The position numbers and the translations under genes were made by a program. Under the pieces are notes generated by a model. The model made no database searches, was not told the origin of the DNA, and worked only from the letters and a program-made list of their open reading frames with translations. Positions 1-9,058 of a DNA stretch of 64,000 nt are shown here, piece by piece (the stretch's first letter is position 1; every line of letters begins with the position of its first letter). The DNA is taken from the NCBI RefSeq assembly GCF_024124825.1, contig NZ_JAMXSS010000002.1, forward strand, positions 1,488,001-1,552,000, in the 5' to 3' direction. The stretch is from Arthrobacter sp. H16F315. GTDB taxonomy: Bacteria; Actinomycetota; Actinomycetes; Actinomycetales; Micrococcaceae.

Positions 1-171
1 GCCCTGGGCGTTCAGCTCGACGCCGGCCTGAACCGCGAACGCTCCCGGGAGCCCCGGGTCATCTCCTCGACGTCCTCGGCCATTCCCGTGCTGGTAGTGC
101 CCACCGATGAGGAGCGTGCCATCGCGGAGGCCACGGCCGCCGTCGTCTCCTCCTCGTCGCCTGCTTGGTGA
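1..171 (+). CDS. C-terminal fragment of an unidentified protein
   Basis: An open frame runs in from the left edge and ends at TGA 169-171, giving the last 56 residues. They include a hydrophobic stretch IPVLVVP followed by an acidic and alanine-rich tail (TDEERAIAEATAAV). No family motif can be recognised in so short a piece. It reads toward the 64-bp palindrome that starts 6 bases after its stop. The composition is normal for this genome. The start and function lie outside the window. Confidence 0.5.
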   Translation, partial: ALGVQLDAGLNRERSREPRVISSTSSAIPVLVVPTDEERAIAEATAAVVSSSSPAW

Positions 172-176
172 CCTCC

Positions 177-240
177 CCAACTGACTCGCAGCAGGGGCCG
201 TTTTGGGCGCCCATAACGGCCATAACTGCGAGTCAGTTGG
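177..240. repeat. 64-bp palindromic intergenic repeat, copy 1
   Basis: The outer arms CCAACTGACTCGCAG (177-191) and CTGCGAGTCAGTTGG (226-240) are perfect complements. An inner pair GGCCGTT (196-202) / AACGGCC (215-221) also matches. The same 64-bp layout recurs at 26011-26074 and 55768-55831. It lies between two plus-strand genes, 6 bases after one stop and 18 bases before the next start. Confidence 0.85.
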
Positions 241-258
241 GCGGGTAGCCTTGGGGCC

Positions 259-834
259 ATGACGGAACTGAATCTGCCTCTGCGCACCGAACGGCTGGTG
301 CTGCGCCGCTTCCGGGCCGGGGACCTGGCCGCCTACCACGCCTACCATTCGCTGCCCGAAACCGCCAGGTTCCTGCCGGGGGAGGCGAAGAGCTACACCA
401 AGTCCATGGAGTCCGTGGGCAAATACGCCAATTTCGTCTTCGAGCAGGAGGGCGACTGGATCTGCCTGGCCATCGAGGCTGCGGACTCGCCCGGTCTGCT
501 CGGCGAGGTGGTGCTGAAGTGGTTGCCGGGCCGCGGTCAGGCGGAGATCGGCTGGAGCCTCGCCCCGGCGGCGCGGGGCCAAGGCATCGCAACCGAAGCG
601 GCACAGGCGCTGCTGAGGCTTGGTTTCGAGCAGCTCGGCTTCCACCGGATCGATGCCAAGCTTGATGCCCTCAACGCGGCCTCCGCTGCGCTGTGCGAAC
701 GGCTCGGCATGCGGCTGGAAGCTACGGAGGTGGACAAGTGGCACTACAAGGGGCAGTGGGCCACGGAAGTCGTCTTCGCCATCCTCGCGGACGAATGGAT
801 GTCCCTGCGGGCGGCTGGGCCCTCAACGTACTGA
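259..834 (+). CDS. GNAT-family N-acetyltransferase (RimJ/RimL-like)
   Basis: The 191-residue protein begins with the TERLVLRRF pattern typical of RimJ/RimL-type acetyltransferases. It carries the acetyl-CoA loop ARGQGIATEA (R/Q-x-x-G-x-G/A) near residues 98-107 and the late segment NAASAALCERLGM that usually closes the fold. It would transfer acetyl from acetyl-CoA to an amine; the substrate (ribosomal protein N-terminus, small molecule or antibiotic) cannot be told. A TAGCCT box (246-251) ends 7 bases before the ATG, suggesting a leaderless transcript. A strong hairpin follows the stop. Confidence 0.85.
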   Translation: MTELNLPLRTERLVLRRFRAGDLAAYHAYHSLPETARFLPGEAKSYTKSMESVGKYANFVFEQEGDWICLAIEAADSPGLLGEVVLKWLPGRGQAEIGWSLAPAARGQGIATEAAQALLRLGFEQLGFHRIDAKLDALNAASAALCERLGMRLEATEVDKWHYKGQWATEVVFAILADEWMSLRAAGPSTY

Positions 835-840
835 CGAAGA

Positions 841-870
841 GGGCAGGTTGGGGAGTCCCCCAACCTGCCC
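841..870. terminator. Hairpin terminator between convergent genes
   Basis: GGGCAGGTTGGGG (841-853) pairs perfectly with CCCCAACCTGCCC (858-870) across a 4-base loop. It lies between the acetyltransferase stop (834) and the stop of the minus-strand peptidase (874), so it can end both transcripts. There is no long T-run, as is common in high-GC actinobacteria. Confidence 0.75.
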
Positions 871-873
871 CTC

Positions 874-3073
874 CTACTTCAGTCCGGCGCCCGGGAGGAG
901 CTTCGTGGCGGCCAGGGAGTCGGCAACGAAAGCGTAGTCCCATGCTCGTTCCTTCCACTGCACGTAGCGGCCCGACGCTCCGCCGTGGCCGCCCTCCATC
1001 TCGATCTTCATCACGATCGGCTCGCTGCCGGTGTTGAGTTCGCGCAGCCGCTGCACCCATTTCGCGGGCTCCACATAGAGCACCCGCGTGTCATTAAACG
1101 AGGTGACCGCCGCGATCTTGGGATAGTCCACCGCACGGACATTTTCGTAGGGCGTGTAGGACTTCATGTACGCGTAGACCTCGGGGTCCGTGATCGGGTT
1201 GCCCCATTCCTCCCATTCCAGTGCGGAGAGCGGCAACTCCGGGTCCAGGATGGTAGTCAAGGCGTCCACGAACGGAACGGCCGCGACGATCGCAGCGTAC
1301 TTCTCCGGCGCCAGGTTGGCGATGGCGCCCATCAGCAGGCCGCCGGCGGAGCCCCCATCGCCGCGATCCGTGCCGGGTCCACCCAGCCGGACGCTGCCAG
1401 CCAGTCAGTGGCCGCGATGAAGTCCGTAAAGGTGTTCTTTTTCTGCAGCTTCTTGCCGTCGTCATACCAGTGCCGGCCCAGTTCCCCGCCGCCGCGGACG
1501 TGCGCGATTACAAAGACGATGCCCCGGTCCAACAGGGAGAGCCGGGGGATGCCGAAGCCGGGGTCCATGCTCATCTCGTAGGATCCGTAGCCGTAGACCA
1601 GGCCGGCCGCCGTCGAATCCTGCTGCACGGAAGCGTGGCGCAGCACTGACAGCGGGATCCTGGTCCCGTCCGGAGCCACCGCCCATTCGCGGGTGGCAAC
1701 GTAGTCCGCGGCGTTGTAGCCGCCCAGGACCGGGCTTTCCTTGCGCAGCAGGAGTACGCCTGCGGGCTGTTCCGCGGTGGGCAGGACAAAGTCGTAGACC
1801 CGGGACGGCGTGAAATACGAGGTGTAGCCCATCCGGATGACGGGGGCCTCGTAGTCCGAACCGGCAACCCCCGCGGTATAGAGCTCTTCCTCGAAGCCGG
1901 GTTCCACCGCCGCGCCCTGCTCCGGCGTTCCGAGCCCGGCCAGCGGCAGTACCTGCACCCGCTCAATCGTGTCCTTGCGGACGGAGACCACCAGGTGCGT
2001 GGACGTGACGCCGGCACCGTTGACCCGCACCTCGTCGGAATGCTCGACGACTGTGGTCCAGGCCTGCTCGGCGAGCGGCTTGGCAAGTTCGGCCGGATCC
2101 ACCAGCGAGACCATGGAATTGATGGCGTCCCGGTTGTGGGTGAGCAGGATGGTTTCGGCACCGGCCAGCAGGAAGGGTTCGGCCTCGTAGAGGATGCGTT
2201 CGTCCCGGGAGATTACCGTGCTGAGCCCGGCCTCGGGCGCGTCGAAGCGCAGCAGCCGGGTTTCGCTGAACTCTGAGCAGCCGATACCCAGCACCAGATG
2301 GCGCCGGTCGGCGGAGAGCTCGAAGCCCAGCCACATGGCGACGTCGTCCTCCTGGTAGATGACTTTGTCCGATGTGACGGGTGTGCCGAGCACATGCGAC
2401 TTCACCTGGTACGGCCGCCAGGAATCGTCAGTCACGGTGTAGAAGATCCGGGTGCCGTCGGGGGAGAAGGAAATGCCGTAGAAAATGTTCTCGATCAGAT
2501 CGGGGAGCAGCTCCCCGGTTTGCAGGTCCTTGATGCGCAGCGTGAACCGCTCGTCCCCGGCGTTGTCCACCGCGTAGGCGTAGAGATTCCCGTCAAGGGT
2601 CACTGCGGCCCCGCCGACGGCGAAGAACGGCTGGCCCGCGGCTTCGGCGTTGCCGTCCAGCAGGACTTCCTCGCCCGGAATGTCGACGCCGACCTCGACG
2701 GCGGGGGAGTCCAGTCAGCGACGCGGTCCCCGGTGTCCTGGGCCCGTACCCGGCACTGGATGCCGTACTCCTGGCCCTCCACCGAACGGGTGTAATACCA
2801 CCAGCCGTCCTTGCGGTTGGGGACGGAGAGGTCCGTCTCCTGGGTGCGGCCCTTGATCTCGGCGAAGATGGCCCTGCGCAGCGGTTCCTGGTGGGCAGTC
2901 ACGGCCTCCTGGTAATCGTTCTCAGCCTGGAGCAGTTCCACGACCTCGGTGGATTCCTTGTTTCGCAGCCACTCATAGTTGTCCTCGAAGGCATCGCCGT
3001 GGCGGGTACGGACGGCGGGGACTTTTTTGGCAACGGGGGCTTGCGGGGACGGCTGCGCCGGAGTCGTGGTCAT
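874..3073 (-). pseudogene. S9A prolyl oligopeptidase family (oligopeptidase B-like), two apparent frameshifts
   Basis: Joining three frames gives a protein of about 733 residues, normal for oligopeptidase B or prolyl oligopeptidase: an N-terminal segment with YEWLRNKES, a beta-propeller, then an alpha/beta hydrolase domain. The nucleophile motif GGSAGG lies exactly at the 3' frameshift (serine codon 1350-1348). The other triad parts are visible as NDTRV (Asp) and GGHGGASGRY (His). Frame is lost at GGGGG 2703-2707 and CCCCC 1352-1356, and one extra base in each run restores it. A TAGATT box (3085-3080) sits 6 bases before the ATG. The enzyme cleaves short peptides in the cytoplasm. Two homopolymer indels in an otherwise intact gene favour sequencing error. 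Confidence 0.85.
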
Positions 3074-3135
3074 GGCTCCAATCTACCGTCCGGCGGCACT
3101 GTCACTGCTGCGGCCCCGTTACTGCGGCGGGTGCC

Positions 3136-4194
3136 TCAGTTCCCGTTCTGAAGATTGTTGGCGGCAATGTACTCGGGCAGGGTCCCGGAGGCCAGTGCGG
3201 CCGAGACGGCGGCCGTTGCAGTGGGGTCCTGCAGGACGATGGATTGGCCGTCACTGCTGGTTCCAACGCCGGCGGTGGGCAGGGTAAAGAACACACCGTT
3301 GCCGGGTGCCGTGCTTCGCAGGCTGGAGGCGAGCCGCTCCAGCGCTTCCAGCGTGAGTCCCGGGTCGACGGTGATGTGCGGGAGGACCGTCGCCACGAGT
3401 TGCTTCACGGTGTTGGCGTCCGAGAGCCCGCCTTCGGCCGCCATTTTGGCCAGCACGGCCTTCAGGAACGTCTGCTGGTTCCGGACCCTCTGGTAGTCGC
3501 CGTCGGCGAAGGCATGGCGCTCGCGGACAAAGGCCAGGGCCTGCGGTCCGTTCAGTCTGTTCACACCCGCAGGAAAGTTCACGAAGTCGTCGATGGTGCC
3601 GGTGAAGGGCTGCTTGATGTCGACGTCGACGCCGCCGAGGGCGTCCGTCAGGGCTGCGAAACCCTGGAAATCCAGCATAAGGCTGTGGTCCACGTGCTGG
3701 CCCAGCAGGGATTCCACCGTCTGTGTCATCAGCGGCACCCCGCCCAGTTCGAGTCCGGCGTTGATCTTTGCTGCCCCGTAGCCCGGGATATCGACCCAGA
3801 GGTCGCGCATGATGGAGATGCCGTAGACACTTTGCCGGTCGGCCGGGAGGTGGATAAAGACCAGCGCGTCACCGCGCTGGTCCGAGGCGGCGCCGGAGGC
3901 CGCGATGGCCCGCTCGTTCACCCGGCTGTCGCTGCCGATCAGCAGGATGTTCAGCGCGGCGGGCGGCGGATCCGGTGTCGGGGTTGGGGTGGCGGCGGGC
4001 GATTGCTGCGCTGCTGGGGACGTTTGCACCGGGGCCGCGGTTTCGGTGCGGGGCCTGTTCAGGAGCAGCGCTGCGACGGCGACGGCGAGGACCGCCAGGC
4101 CGGCAATGAGGGCGATGATAATTGTCCGGCGCCGATGCGCCACGCCCGGTGCCGTGGCTTTGGCTGCTTCTGCCGGTTCCGGCTCCGTTCCCAT
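3136..4194 (-). CDS. LytR-CpsA-Psr (LCP) family protein
   Basis: The 352-residue protein has a short basic N-terminus, one membrane segment near residues 25-46, a Pro/Thr/Ala-rich linker and an extracellular LCP domain. Family motifs are present: LLIGSDSR, ISIMRDLWVDIPG, AKINAG and the arginine-rich FVRERHAFADGDYQR. LCP enzymes move undecaprenyl-linked glycopolymers (teichoic-acid-like polymers, arabinogalactan, capsule) onto peptidoglycan. A TAGTGT box ends 6 bases before the ATG, so it may have its own leaderless transcript. A second LCP gene lies two genes upstream, with a phosphatase between. Confidence 0.9.
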   Translation of the reverse strand: MGTEPEPAEAAKATAPGVAHRRRTIIIALIAGLAVLAVAVAALLLNRPRTETAAPVQTSPAAQQSPAATPTPTPDPPPAALNILLIGSDSRVNERAIAASGAASDQRGDALVFIHLPADRQSVYGISIMRDLWVDIPGYGAAKINAGLELGGVPLMTQTVESLLGQHVDHSLMLDFQGFAALTDALGGVDVDIKQPFTGTIDDFVNFPAGVNRLNGPQALAFVRERHAFADGDYQRVRNQQTFLKAVLAKMAAEGGLSDANTVKQLVATVLPHITVDPGLTLEALERLASSLRSTAPGNGVFFTLPTAGVGTSSDGQSIVLQDPTATAAVSAALASGTLPEYIAANNLQNGN

Positions 4195-4266
4195 GGCCGG
4201 ACACTACCACCGTAAGCGATCGACCGGGAGCAACCGACCGCACCGTGGCGCCGTGGGCTGCCGGGG

Positions 4267-4896
4267 TCAGCCGCGCTGCCGGGCGAACCGCAGGATGGTG
4301 CGGATGGCCGGGGAAAGTTCATCCTCCATTTGGCGGTAGATTTCCGGCCCGCGCCGGTAGGGGTCCACCACGTCATTGTCGGCCGGTTCCGCGGCTTGCG
4401 CGAGATGCCGGACAGCGGCCGCGCGGGCCGGTAGATCACGCCAGAACGCGGCTGTGTCGCCTGCCGGGGCAGGGATGCCGCGGTCCTCGAGGGCTTCGAG
4501 CATCCGGGCAAATTCGCGGATGGTGAAGGTGCGCTTTAGCAGGGAGGCGTCCAGATGGATGACTTCGCCGCGGTGCTGTGCCGACATCGCCAGCACCAGA
4601 TCTGCTTGCCGCAGGATCTCCGGGGTCAGCTGACGGGCCGCGAACCCGTCCGGCGTCCCGCCGTAGCTTGTGATGATGTCTTGGGACAGCGGCTGGATCG
4701 GATCGCCTGCCATGGCCCGAGTTCCAGCGCTCCGCACCTCAAAAGCCCCGGGCTGCACCTGGTTCAGGCCGGTTTGGAGCAGGCGTTCGGCAACGGGGGA
4801 CCGGCAGATGTTGCCGGTGCACACGGTAAGGATCCGAATGGGTACCGACGGCGAACCATCGCTAGTTTCCGGCTCCGAGGCCTTGGGCAGCAACAT
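4267..4896 (-). CDS. Low-molecular-weight protein tyrosine phosphatase
   Basis: The protein starts at ATG 4896 because the reading frame further upstream lies inside the LCP gene and no later in-frame start leaves the P-loop intact. It has 209 residues. The catalytic P-loop CTGNICRS puts Cys26 and Arg32 in C-x5-R spacing, and a later DVVDPYRRG supplies the likely general-acid Asp. It overlaps the end of the upstream LCP gene by 35 bases, suggesting coupled translation. Such phosphatases (Wzb/PtpA-like) often regulate surface polymer export, which fits the LCP neighbours. The middle (about residues 110-165) is longer than in minimal members. Confidence 0.88.
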   Translation of the reverse strand: MLLPKASEPETSDGSPSVPIRILTVCTGNICRSPVAERLLQTGLNQVQPGAFEVRSAGTRAMAGDPIQPLSQDIITSYGGTPDGFAARQLTPEILRQADLVLAMSAQHRGEVIHLDASLLKRTFTIREFARMLEALEDRGIPAPAGDTAAFWRDLPARAAAVRHLAQAAEPADNDVVDPYRRGPEIYRQMEDELSPAIRTILRFARQRG

Positions 4897-5980
4897 AGTC
4901 TCCGAGTCTATCGTTGCTGAGGGCGGCCTTGATCTCCTCGATGGCGGACGGATCAGGCAGGACAATTGACTGCCCGTCTGCCGACGTGCCGGTCCCGGCC
5001 GTGGGCAGGGTAAACATGGCGATGTCCTGGCGGTGGACGTCCCGGAGGCTGACGGCCAGGCGGCCGGCTTCGACCAGGTCCAGGGCAGGCGCCACGCTCA
5101 CGAAGGGGGCGACGGCGCTCAGCGCGTGTTCGAGGGTAAGCGGGCGTTGGACGGTGCCGGCGTCCAGGGTTTTGCCGATGACGGCGGCCAGGAGCAACTG
5201 CTGGTTGCGTACCCGCTGGTAGTCGCCGTCGGCGAAGGCATAACGCTCGCGGACAAAAGCCAGGGCTCGGGCGCCATCGAGGGTGTTCGGGCCCGCATTA
5301 AAGACATATTCGCTCTTGGCCCTCGTCCCGGTGAACGGCACCTTGACGTCCACGGTGACCCCGCCAATGGCGTCGACGAGTCCCTGGAATCCTTCAAAGT
5401 CAATCCGTACCACTTGATCGATCCGCTGCTGCAGCAAGGACTCCACTGTCTGCACCACCAAGGGGACGCCGCCGAAAGCCAGGGCGGCATTGATCTTGGC
5501 TTCGCCGTGCCCGGGGATGGTCGTCCAGAGGTCGCGCATGATCGAAATGCTGTAGATATGGGCGCGGTCAGCCGGGATATGAACCAGCATCAGCGTGTCG
5601 GAGCGTTGGTTCGAGGGTGCTCCGGCTGCCGCCTCGGCAGCCGCGCCGCCGGAAGCATCGCGGCTGTCGCTGCCCATCACCAGGATATTTATCGGTTTTG
5701 CGGACCCGGCCGGCACCGCCTGGGCCCGGACCCGGACGGCCTCCGCCGGGAACGCGTTTTTGATCTCCCGGGTCTGGGATGCGAAAATCTGGGCCATCGA
5801 AAAGACGTAGGCTCCCATCGAACCGGGGACCGCGAGCACAAGGGCCAGCAGCACGCCCAGCAGGATCCGGCGGCCGCGTTTGCCGTGTGCTGTCCTGGCC
5901 GCCCGGTCGCGGCGCGCCGCCCCCGGCGGCGTTCCGTTTCCTGACGATTCCTTCCGATCCACTTCCCCGTGATTCGACAT
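4862..5980 (-). CDS. LytR-CpsA-Psr (LCP) family protein, second copy
   Basis: The 372-residue protein has a charged N-terminus rich in Lys/Arg, a membrane segment near residues 39-60 and an LCP domain. Motifs match the neighbouring copy: ILVMGSDSRD, ISIMRDLWTTIPGHGEAKINA and LAFVRERYAFADGDYQRVRN. The ATG is preceded by a good ribosome binding site (AGGAGA, 7 bases upstream). It leads a minus-strand run LCP, phosphatase, LCP, peptidase. Its role is inferred as glycopolymer attachment to the wall. The upstream side faces the paa operon divergently. Confidence 0.9.
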   Translation of the reverse strand: MSNHGEVDRKESSGNGTPPGAARRDRAARTAHGKRGRRILLGVLLALVLAVPGSMGAYVFSMAQIFASQTREIKNAFPAEAVRVRAQAVPAGSAKPINILVMGSDSRDASGGAAAEAAAGAPSNQRSDTLMLVHIPADRAHIYSISIMRDLWTTIPGHGEAKINAALAFGGVPLVVQTVESLLQQRIDQVVRIDFEGFQGLVDAIGGVTVDVKVPFTGTRAKSEYVFNAGPNTLDGARALAFVRERYAFADGDYQRVRNQQLLLAAVIGKTLDAGTVQRPLTLEHALSAVAPFVSVAPALDLVEAGRLAVSLRDVHRQDIAMFTLPTAGTGTSADGQSIVLPDPSAIEEIKAALSNDRLGDYVAAQGLGAGN

Positions 5981-6104
5981 AAGAGTCTCCTGAGTTCGGT
6001 GCAGCGTCCGGCGGAGAGCGCCGGGAGACCTCGCTGCAGTCGATGGTGCAGACGGTACGCTCCGGAACTTGGGTTTTCCTGCAGTCGTGGTGGAGCTCCA
6101 GTGC

Positions 6105-6150
6105 TTGACGCATCTCCAGCCTTCCGCATATCCTGAACGAACGGTCGGTA
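6105..6150 (+). promoter_or_regulatory. Predicted paa promoter with TetR-like (PaaR-type) half-site
   Basis: TTGACG (6105-6110) and TATCCT (6129-6134) are spaced by 18 bases. Immediately downstream, at the expected transcription start, lies CGAACGGTCGGTA (6138-6150). CGGTCGGT is the half-site used by many TetR repressors, including PaaR-type regulators of phenylacetate genes. The other half is degenerate. No regulator gene is adjacent in the window. Confidence 0.45.
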
Positions 6151-6181
6151 ATTATTTATCGGAAAATGCATAGGAGCAACC

Positions 6182-7209
<1,028 letters not shown>

Positions 7210-7213
<4 letters not shown>

Positions 7214-7545
7214 TCCCCAACGACTCCCCCGCCTCGCAGGCCACCAGCCACGAATCGCACGCAGGCAACGTCTGGCCCATCTGGGAGGTTTTTGTCCGCT
7301 CCAGCCGCGGCCTCTCCCACGTCCACGCCGGGTCCCTGCACGCGCCGGACGCCGCCATGGCGCTGCGCAACGCCCGAGACCTCTACACCCGCCGCAACGA
7401 GGGGGTGTCCATCTGGGTTGTCCCGGCGGACGCGATCGCCTCGTCCGATCCTGACGCCAAGGGCTCCTTTTTCGAGTCTCCCCAGGGCAAGGACTACCGG
7501 CACGCGACGTACTACACCAAGAGCGAGGGCGTGAAGCACCTGTGA
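7210..7545 (+). CDS. paaB: 1,2-phenylacetyl-CoA epoxidase, subunit PaaB
   Basis: The 111-residue protein has the expected PaaB core: [26 protein letters not shown], here given in parts as WPIWEVFVR and [11 protein letters not shown], followed by the [12 protein letters not shown] helix. PaaB is small, has no metal site and bridges or stabilises the PaaAC oxygenase complex. Its ATG overlaps the paaA stop by 4 bases and its own stop overlaps the paaC start, so translation is probably coupled. A 20-residue N-terminal extension rich in Ser and His precedes the core. Confidence 0.95.
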
Positions 7546-8483
7546 GCATCTCACCTGAAACTGCCGCAGCGGCAGCACCCGCAGCAGCGGAAACGGCCGG
7601 TCACGGGGACATCTCCGTCGGCGTCAATGGCTCCGGCAACAGTGGCGAGGCCACGGCCAGCGCCACCCGGATCACCCCCGGCAACGCCCTCCGTCCGGAG
7701 GACATCGCCCTTGCCGTAAGCCAGGGAACCGCGAAGCCGAGCGCTGACGCCGCCGAGTTCGCCCTGCGGCTGGGCGATGACGCCCTGGTCCTCGCGCAGC
7801 GGCTGGGCCACTGGATCTCCCGCGCCCCGGAGCTTGAGGAAGACATCGCCCTGGGCAACATCGCCCTGGACCAGCTGGGGCACGCCCGGTCCTTCCTCAG
7901 CTATGCCGGCGGATTAGACGGTCGAAGCGAAGATGACCTCGCCTACTTTCGCCGCGAGCCGGAGTTCCGGTCCGTCGAAATCTTTGAACTTCCGAATGGC
8001 GACTTTGCCGTCACCATCGCCCGCCAGTTCGTGGTCAGCTACTACCAGTTCGAGCTTTACCGCCGGCTGGCCGCCTCCACCGACGCCACCCTGGCCGGGA
8101 TCGCCGCCAAAGCGGTCAAGGAAGTGGATTATCACCGCGACCACAGCGCCCAGTGGGTGCTGCGCCTGGCCCAGGGCACTGACGAGTCCCGCGCGAAGAT
8201 GATCCACGCCTTCAATGTCATCTGGCCCTACGTCGACGAGCTCTTCCGCGACGACGAACTCACCGCCCGCCTCGCCGGGTCCGGTGCCGCCGTCGAGCCC
8301 TCCAGCCTGCGCGCCGATTTCGACCGCCTTACCGGCGAGGTCCTGGCCGCAGCCGAACTGGACGTTCCCGCGGTTCAGCCGGCCCCCGGCGGCGGACGCC
8401 GGGGACTGCACTCCGAACATCTCGGCTACCTCCTAGCCGAGATGCAGGTACTCGCCCGCGAGTACCCCGGGGCAAGCTGGTAA
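7542..8483 (+). CDS. paaC: 1,2-phenylacetyl-CoA epoxidase, subunit PaaC
   Basis: The 313-residue protein contains the ferritin-like structural subunit of the epoxidase: LAQRLGHWISRAPELEEDIA, NIALDQLGHARS and KEVDYHRDH are recognisable PaaC segments. The GTG start overlaps the paaB stop (GTGA). About 60 residues of Ala/Gly-rich low-complexity sequence come before the core, making it longer than the roughly 250-residue E. coli protein. A later start is possible, but the overlap favours this one. PaaC pairs with PaaA and lacks an active di-iron centre. Confidence 0.95.
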   Translation: MSISPETAAAAAPAAAETAGHGDISVGVNGSGNSGEATASATRITPGNALRPEDIALAVSQGTAKPSADAAEFALRLGDDALVLAQRLGHWISRAPELEEDIALGNIALDQLGHARSFLSYAGGLDGRSEDDLAYFRREPEFRSVEIFELPNGDFAVTIARQFVVSYYQFELYRRLAASTDATLAGIAAKAVKEVDYHRDHSAQWVLRLAQGTDESRAKMIHAFNVIWPYVDELFRDDELTARLAGSGAAVEPSSLRADFDRLTGEVLAAAELDVPAVQPAPGGGRRGLHSEHLGYLLAEMQVLAREYPGASW

Positions 8484-8488
8484 CCACG

Positions 8489-9049
8489 ATGGACATGTAC
8501 GTCAGCCACCCCACGGCAGCCGACGGCCGAGCTGCGGCCCCGAGGACTCCCGAGCAGAAGGCCTGGGAACTCGCGGCCACGGTCTGCGACCCGGAAATCC
8601 CGGTCCTGACGATCGAGGACCTGGGGATCCTGCGCAACGTCAGGATCTACGACGACGGCGGGATGGTCCCCGCCGTGCAGGTCACGATCACGCCGACCTA
8701 CTCGGGCTGCCCCGCCATGGACGCCATCCGCGATGACCTCACGGCGGCTTTCAAACGTGAAGGCTACCCCAGCGTCAACGTCGAAATGGTCCTCTCCCCG
8801 GCATGGAGTACTGACTGGATGAGCGAGGCCGGCAAAGCCAAGCTGCAGGAGTACGGCATCGCGCCGCCGTCGGGCCACTCTGCCGCCCTCCGGCACGCCG
8901 GCCCGGTCCGGTTGTCCCTCGCCGTCAAGTGCCCGCAGTGTTCGTCGCTGAACACCAAGGAACTCACCCGCTTCGGTTCCACCTCCTGCAAGGCGCTGTA
9001 CGTCTGCCAGGACTGCAAGGAACCCTTCGACTACTTCAAAGTCATCTAA
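8489..9049 (+). CDS. paaD: Phenylacetate pathway Fe-S assembly protein PaaD
   Basis: The 186-residue protein begins with a MIP18/DUF59 domain (CDPEIPVLTIEDLGILR, with the conserved DPE) and ends with a cysteine-rich module, CPQC followed by TSCK and CQDC. PaaD is needed for a working epoxidase and is thought to help mature an iron-sulfur or di-iron centre in PaaE or PaaA. It starts 5 bases after the paaC stop. It is normal for the family in length and cysteine content. Confidence 0.95.
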   Translation: MDMYVSHPTAADGRAAAPRTPEQKAWELAATVCDPEIPVLTIEDLGILRNVRIYDDGGMVPAVQVTITPTYSGCPAMDAIRDDLTAAFKREGYPSVNVEMVLSPAWSTDWMSEAGKAKLQEYGIAPPSGHSAALRHAGPVRLSLAVKCPQCSSLNTKELTRFGSTSCKALYVCQDCKEPFDYFKVI

Positions 9050-9058
9050 GGAAACGCC

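Noticed and set aside
1332..2708. Programmed ribosomal frameshifting in the S9 peptidase
   Set aside because: Both sites are plain G/C runs needing an added base, there is no conserved slippery site with a structure, and the same kind of indel hits seven other genes.
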